DNA of 64,000 nucleotides from Struthio camelus (Eukaryota; Chordata; Aves; Struthioniformes; Struthionidae): positions 3,980,501 through 4,044,500 of the forward strand of contig NC_090981.1 in NCBI RefSeq assembly GCF_040807025.1. Reading direction: 5' to 3'. Below are positions 25,850 to 38,744 of the stretch, in pieces. The position numbers and the translations under genes are program-made. The notes beneath the pieces are model-generated. The model did no database searches and was not told the DNA's origin. It saw only the letters and a list, made by a program, of their open reading frames with translations. How positions within the stretch are numbered: position 1 is the first letter of the stretch; every line of letters starts with the position of its first letter.

Positions 25850-25972
25850 ATGGCTATGGAGGATCTTCTTGCACCTCTCCTGAGAAACCTGCATGCTCGA
25901 TTGGCTCTCTGAAGTGCCTGTACACCAATGCACGCAGCATGGGGAATAAGCAGGAAGAGTTAAGAGATCTGT

Positions 25973-27017
25973 GTGTGGTCGCAGGGCCATGATCTCGTTG
26001 CAGTTACAGAGACATGGTGGGATAGCTCACATGACTGGAATGCTGCCATGGATGGCTATGGGCTTTTTAGGAAAGACATGCCAGGAAGGGGAGGTGGTGG
26101 AGTTGCCCTTTATGTGAGGGAGCAACTGGAATGCGTGGAGCTCTGCCTAGGGGTGGATGATGAGCAGGTCGTAGAGCTTATGGGTAAGGATTAAAGGGCA
26201 GGCTAACCTGGGTGACACTGTTGTGGGTGCTTGCTACAGGCCCCCTGAGGAGGAGGAGGAAGTAGATGAGGCCTTCAACAGACAGCTGGAAGTAGCCCCA
26301 CGATCACAGGCCCTGGTTCTCATGGGGGACTTGAACCACCCTGACATCTGCTGGAGGAACAACACAGCAAGGCACAAGCAATCCAGGAGGTTCCTGGAGA
26401 ACATTGATGATCACTTCCTGTCACAGGTGATGGAGGAGCCAATGAGGAGAGGTGTGCTGCTGGACTTTGTGCTAACAGACAAGGAAGGTCTGGTTGGAGA
26501 TGTGCAGGTTGGGGGCAGCCTTGGCTGCAGTGACCATGAGATGGTGGAGTTCAGGATCCTGGGAGGAGGGAGCAGGGCAATAAGTAGGATCACAACCCTG
26601 GACTTGAGGAGAGCAGACTTGGGCCTCTTCAGGGACCTACTTGGAGGAATCTCATGGGGTAGGGCCCTAGAAGGAAGAGGGGTCCAGGAGAGCTGGTTAA
26701 TATTCAAGCATCACTTCCTCCAGGCTCAAGAGCAGTGCATCCCTCTGAGCAAGGAGTCCAGCAAAGTGGGCAGGAGACCTGCATGGATGAGCAAGGAGCT
26801 CCTGGCAAAACTCAAAGAGAAGCAGGAAGTGTACAGGAGGTGGAAGCAGGGACAGGCCCCTTGGGAGGAATATAGGGACATTGTCAGAGTATGCAGGGAT
26901 GTGGCTAGGAAGGCCAAGGCCCATTTGGAGCTTAATCTGGCAAGGGATGTCAAGGACAACAAGAAGGGCTTCTTCAAATACATCAGTAGACTAGGGAAAA
27001 TGTGGGCCTGCTGCTGA
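25973..27017 (+). pseudogene. CR1 endonuclease region (ORF2 N-terminal half)
   Basis: APE-type endonuclease motifs: TETWWD near 26009, [11 protein letters not shown] near 26321-26354 and the SDHE box near 26530. The first frame (25973-26194) ends at TAA; the second (26223-27017) is in another frame and runs to TGA. In life this enzyme nicks target DNA for target-primed reverse transcription. Here it is split, so inactive. Confidence 0.85.
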
Positions 27018-27064
27018 ATGGGGCAGGGACCCTGGTGATGGAGGACACAAGGCAGAGTTGCTGA

Positions 27065-28108
27065 ATGCCTTCTTTGCTTCAGTCTCTACTGCTAAGGCCA
27101 GCCCTCAGGAATCCCAGACCCTGGGGACAAGAGAGAAAGTCTGGAGAAAGGAAGACTTGGTTGAGGAGGATCGGGTTAGAGATCATTTGTCCAAAACTTG
27201 ACATCCACAAGTCCATGGGCCCTGATGGGATGCACCCACGAGTGCTGAGGGAGCTGGTGGATGTTATTGCTAGGCCACGCTCCACCATCTTGGAAAGGTC
27301 CTGGAGAACAGGAGAGGTGCCTGAGGACTGGAAGAAAGCCAAAGTCACGCCAGCCTTCAAAAAGGGTGAGAAGGAGGAGCCAGGGAACTACAGGCCTGTC
27401 AGCCTCCCCTCCATCCCCGGGAAGGTGATGGAGCAGCTCCTCCTGGAGATCCTCACTAAGCATCTGGAGGACAAGAAGGTGATCAGGAGTAGTCAGCATG
27501 GAGTCACCAAAGGGAAATCATGCTTGACCACTCTGATAGCCTTCTATGACGGAAGGACTGGCTGGGGAGATGAGGGGAGAGCAGTGGATGTTGGATCATC
27601 AGCAAGGCTTTTGCAAGACTTCAGCAAGGCTTTTGACACTGTCGCCCATCGCATCCTCATAGGCAAGCTCAGGAAGTGTGGGCTAGACGAGTGGACAGTG
27701 AGGTGGATTGAGACCTGGCTGGATGGCCGAGCTCAGAGGGTTGTGGTCAGTGGCGCAGAGTCTAGTTGGAGGCCTGTAGCTAGCGGTGTCCCCCAGGGGT
27801 CAGTCCTGGGTCCAGTCTTGTTCAATATATTCCTCAGTGACCTGGATGAAGGGACAGAGTGCCCCCTCAGCAAGTTTGCTGATGATACTAAACTGGGGGG
27901 AGAGGCTGAGACACCAGAGGGCTGTGCTGCCATTCAGAGGGACCTGGACAGGCTGGAGAGATGGGTGGAGGGGAACCTCCTGAAGTTCAACAAAGGCAAG
28001 TGCAGGGTCCTGCACCTGGGGAGGAATAACCCCATCCCCCAGGACAGGCTGGGGGCTGACCTGCTGGAGAGCAGGGACTGGAGCATCTCTCCTATGAGGA
28101 AAGGCTGA
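27065..28108 (+). pseudogene. CR1 reverse transcriptase (ORF2), truncated
   Basis: 347 codons with DFSKAFDTV near 27620, [10 protein letters not shown] near 27786-27815 and the catalytic FADD near 27871-27882. A short in-frame duplication ([14 protein letters not shown]) lies near 27590. After LLES the frame leaps to WSISPMRK, the junction of the 265-base internal deletion, and then stops. A final fragment continues in another frame to 28416. Confidence 0.85.
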
Positions 28109-28490
28109 GGGAGCTGGGCCTGTTCAGCCTGGAGAAGAGAAGACTGAGGGGGGATCTCATCAATGTGTATCAATGGTATCTGAAGGGAGGGTGTCAAGAG
28201 GATGGGGCCAGACTCTTCTCAGTGGTGCCCAGGGACAGGACAAGAGGCAACGGGCACAAACTGAAACACAGGAAGGTCCATCTGAACATGAGGAAAAACT
28301 TCTTTCCTGTGAGGGTGACTGAGCCCTGGCACAGGTTGCCCAGAGAGGTTGTGGAGTCTCCTTCCCTGGAGATATTCAAAACCCGCCTGGACGCGATCCT
28401 GGGCAATGTGCTCTAGGTGACCCTGCTTGAGCAAGGGGATTGGACTAGATGATCTCCAGAGGTCCCTTCCAACCTTGGCCATTCTGTGAT

Positions 28491-31400
28491 CATTTCATTT
28501 ATGACTCCTTTTCCCTTCTTTTGTATGCACCTCATATGATTTCATCAACATAGAAAGTTGCTTCTAGACGTCATTTTAACAAAAAAAAAATCAATCCTCT
28601 GACACTTTAAAAATGCCACTTTCTTTTTCGCATCCTGATGGTGTTTTTTCTCTGTGATCTTCTCCCAGTCATCCTCAGGAGAGAGGATGATTTCAGCCTT
28701 TCATTCCTGTTTTGATGAACAACTGACAGAGACCATAGTGCACTTGCCCCTTTTCTACTGCTTCATGTTACAGTTCATCGCAGAAGAGAATTGAGTCAGA
28801 GACTAGAATTATATTTGCTTACTTAGTGTTAGAGTTTAGCTCACTGTCTTGCACTTCCCATAGCCACTTCCAGATTTGCAGTTCTGCAGATCATTCCCAA
28901 AAAAGCCACTGGGTATATGTAGGGTTATTTAGGCAGTGGGGACCAACTTCTGCATTTACCTCTGCAATTTAGGCTGAATAGATTTTCTGGACAGATTATA
29001 TGCTGTCTCCAACATGACTTCAATGTTTTCTTCAGGGCACTCAGTATCTCTTTGAATCCCCTCTTTACCCTCTTTATTTATTAGAAGATGCCTTAAAGAT
29101 AAATGAAATTAGGTTGGTACAATCCCTTTTGTACTTCTGTATTCCAAAGTGTTTTACTTAGGAGATAATTTATCTCAGTAGTTCATTGGCTTTAACTCAA
29201 CAAAGATAAATGTATCACATTTTTCTTGTCAGTATCTGAACTTAATGAAATCATACCCCTGAATTCTTCCTTGTCTTTTTTTTTTTTTTAAAACTTTCAG
29301 CCCTCTCCAGAAATCCTGCTCTTTGCTTTTCTTCCTTGCTACCTCAGGACTTGGCTGGTAGTTTAGCTTCTACCCTATCCACTCTATCACTATAGACTAT
29401 AGCTACATAGCTCATTATCCAGCATTTAAGCATAAACTTAAGAAATAGGCAGTTTCACTGACTGCAGAGGCATCTCTTAAGAGTTGTGTACCCACTTTAA
29501 TAACTGCTGAATTGACACTAAACTTAACCCATGAAAAAACCTAAATTTTTATTACTACTGCCTTTATGTGACTGTCTGCTTCCTTTTCAGCTTTTTTTTC
29601 CTTGTCAGATTTCCTGATTGCTCTTTGGAGTAGTGCAGCCTTTTTATCTGTTTGTGCAGCTTCCACTGTGGAGCTGATCAAAATCTGACAGGGATCTTTG
29701 AGAGTAACTAGTAAAGTGAGCATCTAGGTGTGTGAGTGCTGAGCCAATAACTTCACTTTGGTATGTGTCATCAGATATGAATTAATCTGTCTATTACTCT
29801 ACTGTGTAAGAAGAAACACTTATAAAGCTTACAGTAAAGTTCTTTTATTTTTCCTTTTCATTTGTCTCAGAGAGGGAGGGAAAAAAAAAGCATGTGCCTT
29901 GATCTTTTGTCCAGCAGAGGTCACAACAACATAACATATTGCCATGTGCCCATGCGCGCAACTGCATTAGGAAAGGAAAAAAACAGTAAAGTCAAAGTGC
30001 AAGCTCATTGAAATGAGTTTTCATGTCAGGAACCTGACTGTCTGGGAAGACAAAATAATACCATTTGACTGAAGTGTCTTGTCCAAAGTAACTGACCAAT
30101 ACAGCAGGATTTTACATTTTGCAGGATCAATCCATAGATATGTGGCACTATTGAGACAAAAAAAAATCATATCCAGAATAATTCAATAGACAATTTTGTG
30201 AAGCATGGTTTTTTTGGACAAACTGTAAACTGCTCATCTCTCATTGTAGATTATGAATGGAGTGCTGCAAATAATTCAGCAGTTTTCCATCTCATGGAGC
30301 ATCTGTAATGGCCCAAATACAACAGGAAAGAGAGATCACATGCAGAGATTTGATTGAAGAGAAAGCTACACTTTTATGAGCTATGACAAAATAAGGCAAA
30401 GGGAGAAACTGCTCTTTTCCACACAAATTGCCCATAGAGTTAAGTACAATACAGGTTCAAAGTCTGAGAAATCCATCGCAGGAGGTTGCAGGTACATGCT
30501 AGCATTTCTCCCCACCATGACCGATCAGGATCAATACCTCAGACCATACCTTTCCCTTCCCTAACACAAAAGATAAGTATTAAGGTGTGGGAAGAATCTT
30601 ATTTTCAACACAATGTAAGGCAGAGGTGCAGCCAGGTTCCATGGAGAGCAATGCGGGATATATAATTCCCACTTCGTATTTTGGTTAACTACAACAAATA
30701 CTTATGCAGTGGCAAATAATTTGCCCTCTAGACAACCTCCAGCATTGCTCCAGAGAAGACAAATATCACCTTAACTCTAGATGCCACTGTGCAATGAAGG
30801 ATAAATGCTTTCTGGTCTCCTAAGAGTCACAGGCTAAACTAAAATGGTATAGGAATCTTGCAGCAAGGAACAAGGAAAGTTAGTACCAGGGAAGTATGAA
30901 AAGAATATTATAAGGATAATTTTCTTCACTGTGTTCTTTGCTAGCAATAGTTTATTACTTATTGAGGCTACAGCTCTGTGGTTTTTTATGATGTGCCACA
31001 GATATATAGCAGAATCACTCATCCTAGATTTCAAGGGACAGTACCATCTCTGCACATGGTGAACTTTGCTTACACCCCTAGCAAGACTGCGGGAGGTTCT
31101 TCCGCTCGAAACTGTCCTTGTAGTTTTGCTTCTCTTGCTAGGATAAGTCTAAACAAATACAGGGCCATTCAAAGTGATTTGATTGAGACCTCTCAGCAGG
31201 ATGGCCAAAGAATTAGTGGATAAATTTCCTGTATCAGCTACACCAGTGCCTGAGAGATACAAAGTAGAGGAGCAGTAGCTGAATTCGCAAAAGAACATAG
31301 GCATTTAACTTCCACTTTCATTGCATGTATTCAGAATTTTAGAATTAAAAAATTTACTTTCTTGCTGCCTTGCCTGATATTATCAAAAGTTTCTAAGAAT

Positions 31401-33837
31401 GTATCTTTCCATCACCCTTTAGATACTCTGGCATCTAAATGTCTACTAGGGCATGTGTACACCTGCTTAAGACTTGACTGCATCAAGCACCAAGTCACCC
31501 AAGCTCTACTGGGAGTAACTCAGATTCAGGCTTAAACTCCACCTGGTTTAAGCATGCAAGCATTGTAATGATTAACACCATATAGAGGGTCAGGCTGATA
31601 CTTACCTTTTTCTGTCCTAGGGGCCTGATGGTGGATGGATTTTGTTGCGCATGACACCAGTTTCAAATCTCTGGTATCTGAGCAGGCTTTCCCCAGTTTG
31701 TTTCCTCTCTCCAGGAAATGCAGATGCAGCAGAAGGCTCTGTTGATGGCACTTTCTGCATTTCTCTGGTTCCACTTGCAGCGAGTGAGTCTTCGGGCCAG
31801 AGGGTGAGCCTGGGTGACTCTGGAGCCTAGTGATTATAGGGGCTATTCCCTGCAGATGTGGGAAATTGGCCTCTCATCTGTGCTGTGTTTAGCTTGCCAC
31901 ATCTCTTTTGACTATTTTGTAGTTGTTGGTAGTGATGGCTTGGTGCTCAGTATACAACTTTTTGTGAATTTCTTTCCAAAGTGCTTGATTGTGCCTGCTC
32001 AACTATTGAGAGTTCAGGGCACCTTACCAGGAATATCTGTGGACAGCAGAGTACCTTCAGATTAGAGACTGCAGCCTTAACCAGCAGGGTAACTTCTAGG
32101 GTATTTTGTCAATCTCCTAGAAGTTGGCAGGTGTGTTTGCAGAGGGATTTAAATGAAGAGTAAATGAAAAAAAATAGTTTGTTCACTGTTTTGACTCAAG
32201 TCTACTGTAGCTCTTCTGCCCTTAATTTATATGAGATTGTGGCATAAAAAGTATGATTTTCTCCTAGACAGAAAATTAAATAAAGAATATTTCATTTCTG
32301 GGTTAAAAAGTAGTTACTTTCCTACTAGCAGTAGTTGTAGAGCTATTAGCCATTCGTGCGTTTCTTATTTCACTGACAGACAAGGTGTGTTTTAAGTAAT
32401 GTTGTACCATAACCTCCTAGAGGCTAGGAGCATTTCTTTTATATAAATCCTTCTGCAGGTATTCTTTTGACATATGATTTTTCTTCATATATTGATATAT
32501 TTTAGTTGAACAAGTGTTTGGATTGCATTATGGCAGAGGAAAAAGTGTATTTACTGGGGAAAACAAGGCCAATCTGTCACAAGTGTCACAGCTGTAGAAT
32601 CATATTTCACAGATAAGCCATTGTTCATTGCCTTCCTGAAATTCTCATTAATATCTACGTCAAAGATTGAGCTGAATGGCATCCTACGCATTAGTAGGTT
32701 AACTGTGGATGATTCCACTCTTACACAGCTATTTCTCAGGTACTGACAAGAAGGAGAAAAGAATGCAAAAAGCTTAGACATAACTTAAAAATTAATACAT
32801 TAGTGACTCTAACCTAGTGAAAGAGCTTCTAAAATGGCTTCTTCATAAGTATTTGGTAACTACAGAGTATCACTAAAGATTACAGAAGTTTGGATGCCAC
32901 GCTGTGGCATTTATGCATTGTGTGCTTCCATTTCTTTCAAGTCTAATCTTTATGGAGTCTCTGAATCTGTCTATACTGCTGAATTATTTCTCTGTAGTTT
33001 TTTTCTTAATTCTAATTTATCAATATGAATGTTGAACTATAGCCTCCTGGGATAGGTATTCTTTAAAGAAATATATAGGGATATAGGGAAGACCTATAAA
33101 GCTTAGGAACTGGACCTTCTAGAAGATGACTGACAAATTTAAAGAACAGGGTGGAATGTTTAACTTATTGACACTTCAAAATGATGCCACCAGAAAGTCA
33201 TTCTTACATATGCAAAGCAATTATGAAATTGACTTATTTTCCCATAACATGAGCCATTTTCTTTGCTACTTCTACCTCTGCAAAAGGTTCTGTGTATTTT
33301 TCTGCATTGACTCCCTGTTGACTTTTACTTCTTTTCTGCTAGCCTGTATTTTCTCCCTTCTCAGTAGGGATTCTTAAATTGCTTTATATCTTTGCTACTG
33401 TTTATTTTTTCCAACTTTACTGTTTAAGCCCATAAATGTTTGGGGAGATAAAAAAGAGGTAAATCTTGTCCATCTTACTCAAAAAAAATCCCTCTTCTTT
33501 TATCTGATTATTACAAACAACATTTGACCTTAGCACTATGTATTTTGCTACTTGTAGAGGTCCATGTGTAAATACACACTGACATGCACACTCACAGACT
33601 TGTGCATCGGTACTTTAGAGCAGCAAGTTTTCTCACAGAGACCACAATGACTAAAAACTAAACAGATATTTTCTGTTTAATCATGTAATGTCTTATTTAT
33701 ACAATAAGAATTTTAGTTTAAAATATTTAACTTGTTTCTGGATTCTCTCAACTGGTACGCTTTTTTTTTTTTCTGCCCTCACATTTGTTATACATTTCCC
33801 TGGTTGAATGCCATTATTAAAAGTCTCACCTTCAAAA
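28491..33837. other. Intergenic, nothing recognised
   Basis: About 5.3 kb of AT-rich intergenic DNA between two CR1 copies. Short poly-A runs (near 28580 and 29880) and a T run (29278-29290). No exon or RNA gene is seen. Confidence 0.5.
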
Positions 33838-36118
33838 TCACAGAATCGTTTAGGTTGGAAGGGACCTCTGGAGATCATCTAGTCCAACCTCCCTGCTCAA
33901 GCAGGGTCACCTAGAGCATATTGCCCAGGATCACATCCAGACGGGTTTTGAATATCTCCAGGGAAGGAGACTCCACTACCTCTCTGGGCAACCTGTTCCA
34001 ATGCTCTGTCACCCTCACAGGAAAGAAGTTTCTCCTCATGTTCAGATGGACCTTCCTGCGTTTCAGTTTGCACCCGTTGCCTCTTGTCCTGTCCCTGGGC
34101 ACCACGGAGAAGAGGCTGGCCTCATCCTCTTGACACTCCTCCCTTCAGATACTTGTACACATTGATGAGATTGCCTCTCAATTTTCTCTTCTCCAGGCTG
34201 AACAGGCCCAGCTCTTGCAGTCTTTCTTCATAGGAGAGATGCCCCAGCCCTCTAATCATCTTGGAAGCCCTCTGCTGGACTCTCCCCAGGAGTGCCATGT
34301 CTCTCTTGTACTGGGGAGCCCAGCACTGGACACAGGACTCCAGGTGAGGCCTCACCAGGGCTGAGTAGAGGGGGAGGATCACCTCCCTTGACCTGCTGGC
34401 AACACTCTGCCTCATGCAGCCCAGGATACCCTTGGCCTTCTTGGCCCCAAGGGCACACTGCTGGCTCATGGTCAACTTGTTGTCCACCAGCATTCCCAGG
34501 TCCTTCTCGGCAGAGCTGCTCTCCAGCAGGTCAGCCCCCAGCCTGTCCTGGGGCATGGGGTTATTCCTCCCCAGGTGCAGGACCTTGCACTTGCCTTTGT
34601 TGAACTTCAAGAGGTTCCTCTCCGCCCAGCTCTCCAGCCTGTCCAGGTCCCTCTGAATGGCAGCACAGCCCTCTGGTGTCTCAGCCACTCCTCCCAGTTT
34701 AATATCATCAGCAAACTTGCTGAGGGGGCACTCTGTCCCTTCCTCCAGGTCACTGAGGAATACATTGAACAAGACTGGACCCAGGACTGACCCCTGGGGG
34801 ACACCACTAGCCACAGGCCTCTGACTAGACTCTGCGCCACTGACCACAACCCTCTGAGCTCGGCCATCCAGCCAGTTCTCAATCCACCTCACCGTCCACT
34901 CGTCTAGCCCACACTTCCTGAGCTTGCCTAGGAGGATGTGATGGGAGACAGTGTCAAAAGCCTTGCTGAAGTCCAGGGAGACAACATCCACTGCCCTGCC
35001 CTCATCTCCCCAGCCAGTCATTCCATCATAGAAGGCTATCAGATTGGTCAAGCATGATTTCCCTTTGGTGACTCCATGCTGACTACTCCTGATCACCTTC
35101 TTGTCCTCCACATGCTTAGTGATGACCTCCAGGAGGAGCTGTTCCATCACCTTTCCAGGGATGGAGGGGAGGCTGACAGGCCTGTAGTTCCCTGGGTCCT
35201 CCTTCTCGCCCTTTTTGAAGGCTGGAGTGACATTGGCTTTCTTCCAGTCCTCAGGCACCTCTCCTGATCTCCAGGACCTTTCAAAGATGATGGAGAGTGG
35301 CCTAGCGATAACATCCGCCAGCTCCCTCAGCACTCGTGGGTGCATCCCATTGGGGCCCATGGATTTATGGATGTCAAGTTTGGACAAAAGATCTCTAACC
35401 TGATCCTCCTCCACCAAGGGAGAGTCTTCCTTTCTCCAGCCTTCCTCTCTTGTCTCCAAGGTCTGGAATTCCTGAGGGCTGGCCTTAGCAGTGGAGACTG
35501 AAGCAAAGAAGGCATTCAATAACTCTGCCTTCTCTATATCCTTTGTTATCAGGGCACCCGCCCCATTCAGCAGCGGGCCCACGTTTTCCCTAGTCTTCCT
35601 TGTGCTACTGATGTATTTGAAGAAGCCCTTCTTGTTGTCCTTGACATCCCTTGCCAGATTTAATTCTGAATAGGCCTTAGCCTTCCTTGTCGCATCCCTG
35701 CACGCTCTGACAACGTCCCTGTATTCCTCCCAAGTGGCCTGTCCCCTTTTCCACATCCTGTACACTTCCTTCTTCTGCTGGAGTTTTGCCAGGAGTTCCT
35801 TGCTCATCCATGCAGGTCTCCTGCCCACTTTGCTGGACTTCTTCCTCAGAGGGATGCACTGCTCTTGAGCCTGGAGGAGGTGATGCTTGAATATTAACCA
35901 GCTCTCCTGGACCCCTCTTCCTTCTAGGGCCCTACCCCATGAGATTCCCCTAAGTAGGTCCCTGAAGAGGCCCAAGTCTGCTCTCCTCAAGTCCAGGGTT
36001 GTGATCCTACTTATTGCCCTGCTCCCTCCTCGGAGGATCCTGAACTCCACCATCTCGTGCTCACTGCAGCCAAGGCTGCCCCCAACCTTCACATCTCCAA
36101 CTAGACCTTCTTTGTTTG
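33838..36118 (-). mobile_element. CR1 LINE, 5'-truncated, ORF largely open
   Basis: The minus-strand element ends in CAACCTAAACGATTCTGTGA (33838-33857). It begins within the endonuclease domain near 36118, where the sequence next to it is an A/T simple repeat (AAATAAAATAAAA). 5' truncation is typical of LINE insertion. The coding part is the least damaged of the three CR1 copies. Confidence 0.93.
34122..36092 (-). CDS. CR1 reverse transcriptase ORF, 656 codons, uninterrupted
   Basis: Starts inside the endonuclease near its SEHE box (canonical SDH, so one Asp is changed to Glu). It continues through the linker into a complete reverse transcriptase: [12 protein letters not shown] [45 protein letters not shown] and catalytic FADD. 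The C-terminal region includes [32 protein letters not shown] and [13 protein letters not shown]. No stop occurs over 1971 bases. Without its N-terminal endonuclease and promoter it is not an autonomous element. The open frame implies a fairly recent insertion. The ATG is simply the first in frame, not a known start. Confidence 0.85.
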   Translation of the reverse strand: MKVGGSLGCSEHEMVEFRILRGGSRAISRITTLDLRRADLGLFRDLLRGISWGRALEGRGVQESWLIFKHHLLQAQEQCIPLRKKSSKVGRRPAWMSKELLAKLQQKKEVYRMWKRGQATWEEYRDVVRACRDATRKAKAYSELNLARDVKDNKKGFFKYISSTRKTRENVGPLLNGAGALITKDIEKAELLNAFFASVSTAKASPQEFQTLETREEGWRKEDSPLVEEDQVRDLLSKLDIHKSMGPNGMHPRVLRELADVIARPLSIIFERSWRSGEVPEDWKKANVTPAFKKGEKEDPGNYRPVSLPSIPGKVMEQLLLEVITKHVEDKKVIRSSQHGVTKGKSCLTNLIAFYDGMTGWGDEGRAVDVVSLDFSKAFDTVSHHILLGKLRKCGLDEWTVRWIENWLDGRAQRVVVSGAESSQRPVASGVPQGSVLGPVLFNVFLSDLEEGTECPLSKFADDIKLGGVAETPEGCAAIQRDLDRLESWAERNLLKFNKGKCKVLHLGRNNPMPQDRLGADLLESSSAEKDLGMLVDNKLTMSQQCALGAKKAKGILGCMRQSVASRSREVILPLYSALVRPHLESCVQCWAPQYKRDMALLGRVQQRASKMIRGLGHLSYEERLQELGLFSLEKRKLRGNLINVYKYLKGGVSRG

Positions 36119-37916
36119 TGAAATAAAATAAAATTGTTAAATAAAATAATTAATCTTTCTCTTGAATACAGCATAGAATAAAAGATGTCCATTTGGTTTG
36201 TTTAAAAATTAAAGAGCTAAAATGCACCTTTCAGATAAAACATGCTTTTGGAAGTTAAAGCAGTAAAGTCACACAAGCAACCCTGGACAGTAAAGCACCA
36301 GACCATGGTGAATAACCGGTTCTTCTGTTGACAGTGTAGCAAGGCTCACAGAAGCTATTTACCTGAATCACATGGATATCCAGAGCTGTCAAAATTAGCA
36401 CTAGCAATAGCTGACACAGATAGAAATCTTCAGTTTAAACAATCTCTATGTGGATAAGGCTGAAACTTTTGTGGAGGCTAGAGAGCCTCCAGGCTGGTCT
36501 CTGTCATCCATAGGTCAGTGCCTGCATGGCTAGTCCAGGGTGCTTGATTTAACAGTCAAAAATGCTAGATGCTAGAAAAATCACAACACGTTGAGGAAAC
36601 AATGTGAATGAAACACATACTCTAAAGACAACTTGCTTTGTTGATTATAAGGTTTAGGTTCCCAAGATATTTCCTCATGGAGAAATTTCTCCTTAGTGTT
36701 AATGGCTCCAGTTGTTTGCTGAGGTCTAAAGAGAAACATAATGAAACCCAACCTCAGCAAAATACAAGACATGAAACACTGTTTATTAGACTCAATAGAG
36801 GTTTCTTTAGCTCTATAAAGAGGATTGGTTGTTTTACCCATTTTTATACTATTATGACTAGTTGTCCATGTAAAGTCCCACAGAGGTGTTAACAGAGAAG
36901 TGGCCATGCAGCACTGGGGAATATGTGCATTAAGGGAAGGAGGCTGAGGCAGCAGAAACCTTGACTACTTTTCCCATTGCACAGTATATGCCATACAGGG
37001 AGACTAACAAATAAGCTTTTTTTTTTTTTTTTTAAATGAGATGGAAATTGGCTATATTTCGATTCTAATTGTTTGCTCTCGTTCATGACCACACTCTGAC
37101 AACAGGCAGCCAGCAGGTGACATGGAGAAGGGATTTTGTGCCCAAAAGCTTCCAAACCTGCCCAAAGCAGTTGTCCCTCTATTTCCCTTGGTCTTATAAA
37201 AGATTTCATCTCATGGTGTTTTGTAAGTTTTCTTAGATCACTACAACTAGAAGAGCATTGCAGCTACAAAGGGTGAATGCTTGTGCTTCCTTCAGGCTGA
37301 ATCTCCCTCATGAGACATGGATACATGGAGGTGTAACTTCAGATTCCTTCTGCTACCTTTAGTTAACCTATACCCAAAGCCTCCCAATATTCAACTGAAT
37401 CCCTTCATTTCCCAAGACTCAAAAATAAGTACTTAAATTTAGTCTATTATGTTGATATATTCTTTTCTTTTTGAGAATTTTTACTCAGTACACATAGAAG
37501 ATATAGATGACCTATAGTTCCCTGAAATTCCCTACTAGGAAAAAATACTAGGTTAAGAATATTGAATAATAGTTAGTATATTAATAGTGAGTAAATAATT
37601 TGCAAGGAATATTTACTCTATGTATTCATCCTCCTCCTCTGCTAGAGGACTATCTGCAGACATATTATAGTTTTCTTGCATTAATTCATCATCCAAATAT
37701 ATGCATTGGCATTTTTTCACTGTAGTTTGGCCATAACCAGTGTACAGTCTGAGGGCTGACACACAATGCTGAAAATATGTACACTGTGGATTAGTCATGA
37801 GAGCGTATGTGCTGGGAGGCCTCTGCAGAACAACCAAACCAGTTGGTAGGCATTTCACCCTGGTAAGGTAATTCAGCAGGCTCTGTACACTAAACAGGTT
37901 TGGGTGGTTGTATAGG
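36119..37916. other. Intergenic, simple repeats only
   Basis: AT-rich; an (AAATA)-type scrap at 36120-36150 and a T run at 37018-37033. No gene is recognised. Confidence 0.5.
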
Positions 37917-38198
37917 TGTCCCTACTCCTTATGAATGAGTTCACAATTGTAGTGGTTAACAAGTAAGTAACAGAGTTTAATGAATTGATGAACAGTAACA
38001 ATAACTATAATGATATTGATAACAATGTACAATAACCACAAGGTATTAACTTATTTACAATGGTATCCCTGAACCTTCAGTATAGAAGTAAACAGAAATG
38101 ATTATATATTTATACATACACATACAGAGGTTTGAGTTCAGAAGACAGTCAACGAATACACACAAAAGTGGTAAGGTGGGGGGGGGGAAGGGGAGGGT

Positions 38199-38410
38199 TA
38201 AGCAGGCCGCACCCGGAGTGAGGAGCGCTGCTTCCAGGTCCAGGGACCTGTACTCTAAGCAGGCCACCCTCCGCAGAGGGGGCCACTGCACAGTGAGAAG
38301 CTCTTAGCAGGCCACACCCCAAATGGGGGGGGGAGGAAGGAGTGTGCTGCCTCGTGGCCAGAGGCCCTACGATCAAGCAGGCCACACCAGAGAGAGCGTG
38401 CCGCTTCGCC
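38199..38410. repeat. Degenerate tandem repeat inside the LTR
   Basis: Four units start with AAGCAGGCC(A/G)C at about 38199, 38256, 38305 and 38374, spaced 49-69 bases apart. Each unit carries a GTG(C/A)-GCTGC or similar core. Unit length varies, so it is an old minisatellite. Confidence 0.7.
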
Positions 38411-38478
38411 CTTACAGGCTTAACTCACGTGTCCACAGTAAGTCAGGATCCTGAAGCCCTGACCTGGCCTCCCAGGTC

Positions 38479-38499
38479 GGGGGGGGGGGGGGGGGGGGG
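38479..38499 (+). repeat. 21-base G homopolymer
   Basis: An uninterrupted run of 21 G. Further G runs lie at about 38178-38187 and 38325-38333. Such tracts are prone to length error and can form G-quadruplex DNA on the + strand. Confidence 0.95.
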
Positions 38500-38735
38500 A
38501 AGGAAAGCGTAGCGCGTTGCTGAAGCCTGGTGTTGGGGGTGCACCTCCTCTGCTGGCTGTCCTGCAGCCTCCAGCAGAGCTGTCTTCAATCGGGGAATAT
38601 GCCCTTGGCTGCTTCAGGTCTTGAAAAAGACCGCCAGGGTTTCTTCCCCCCTCCGACAGTCGTCTTCATGATTCCAGCTCTCTTCTTCTTCAGGTCACTA
38701 ATGAGGAAAAGCCCCCCGATATAAGGGCGCGTGGC

Positions 38736-38744
38736 TCTTTATAG
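38736..38744 (-). promoter_or_regulatory. TATA box of the antisense LTR
   Basis: The minus strand reads TATAAAGAG, with CCAATAGG and CCAATGG upstream at 30-80 bases. This is a plausible retroviral promoter; direction is away from TMC1's strand. Confidence 0.5.

Larger units (their letters stand above)
25850..28490 (+). mobile_element. CR1 LINE, broken by frameshifts and an internal deletion
   Basis: From GCCTGTACACCAATGCACGC the order is endonuclease, reverse transcriptase and 3' UTR. It ends CCAACCTTGGCCATTCTGTG, one unit of the CR1 terminal repeat. A frame change separates the endonuclease parts near 26194-26223 and another lies near 27000-27060. About 265 bases of the thumb/tail region are missing at about 28074, compared with the copy at 61273. 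The 5' edge is approximate. Confidence 0.9.

Noticed and set aside
34292..34790. Open frames on the + strand
   Set aside because: Shadows of the CR1 reverse-transcriptase frame on the opposite strand.
38199..38410. CRISPR-like spaced repeat
   Set aside because: Units vary in length and sequence and lie inside an LTR of a vertebrate genome; it is a minisatellite.
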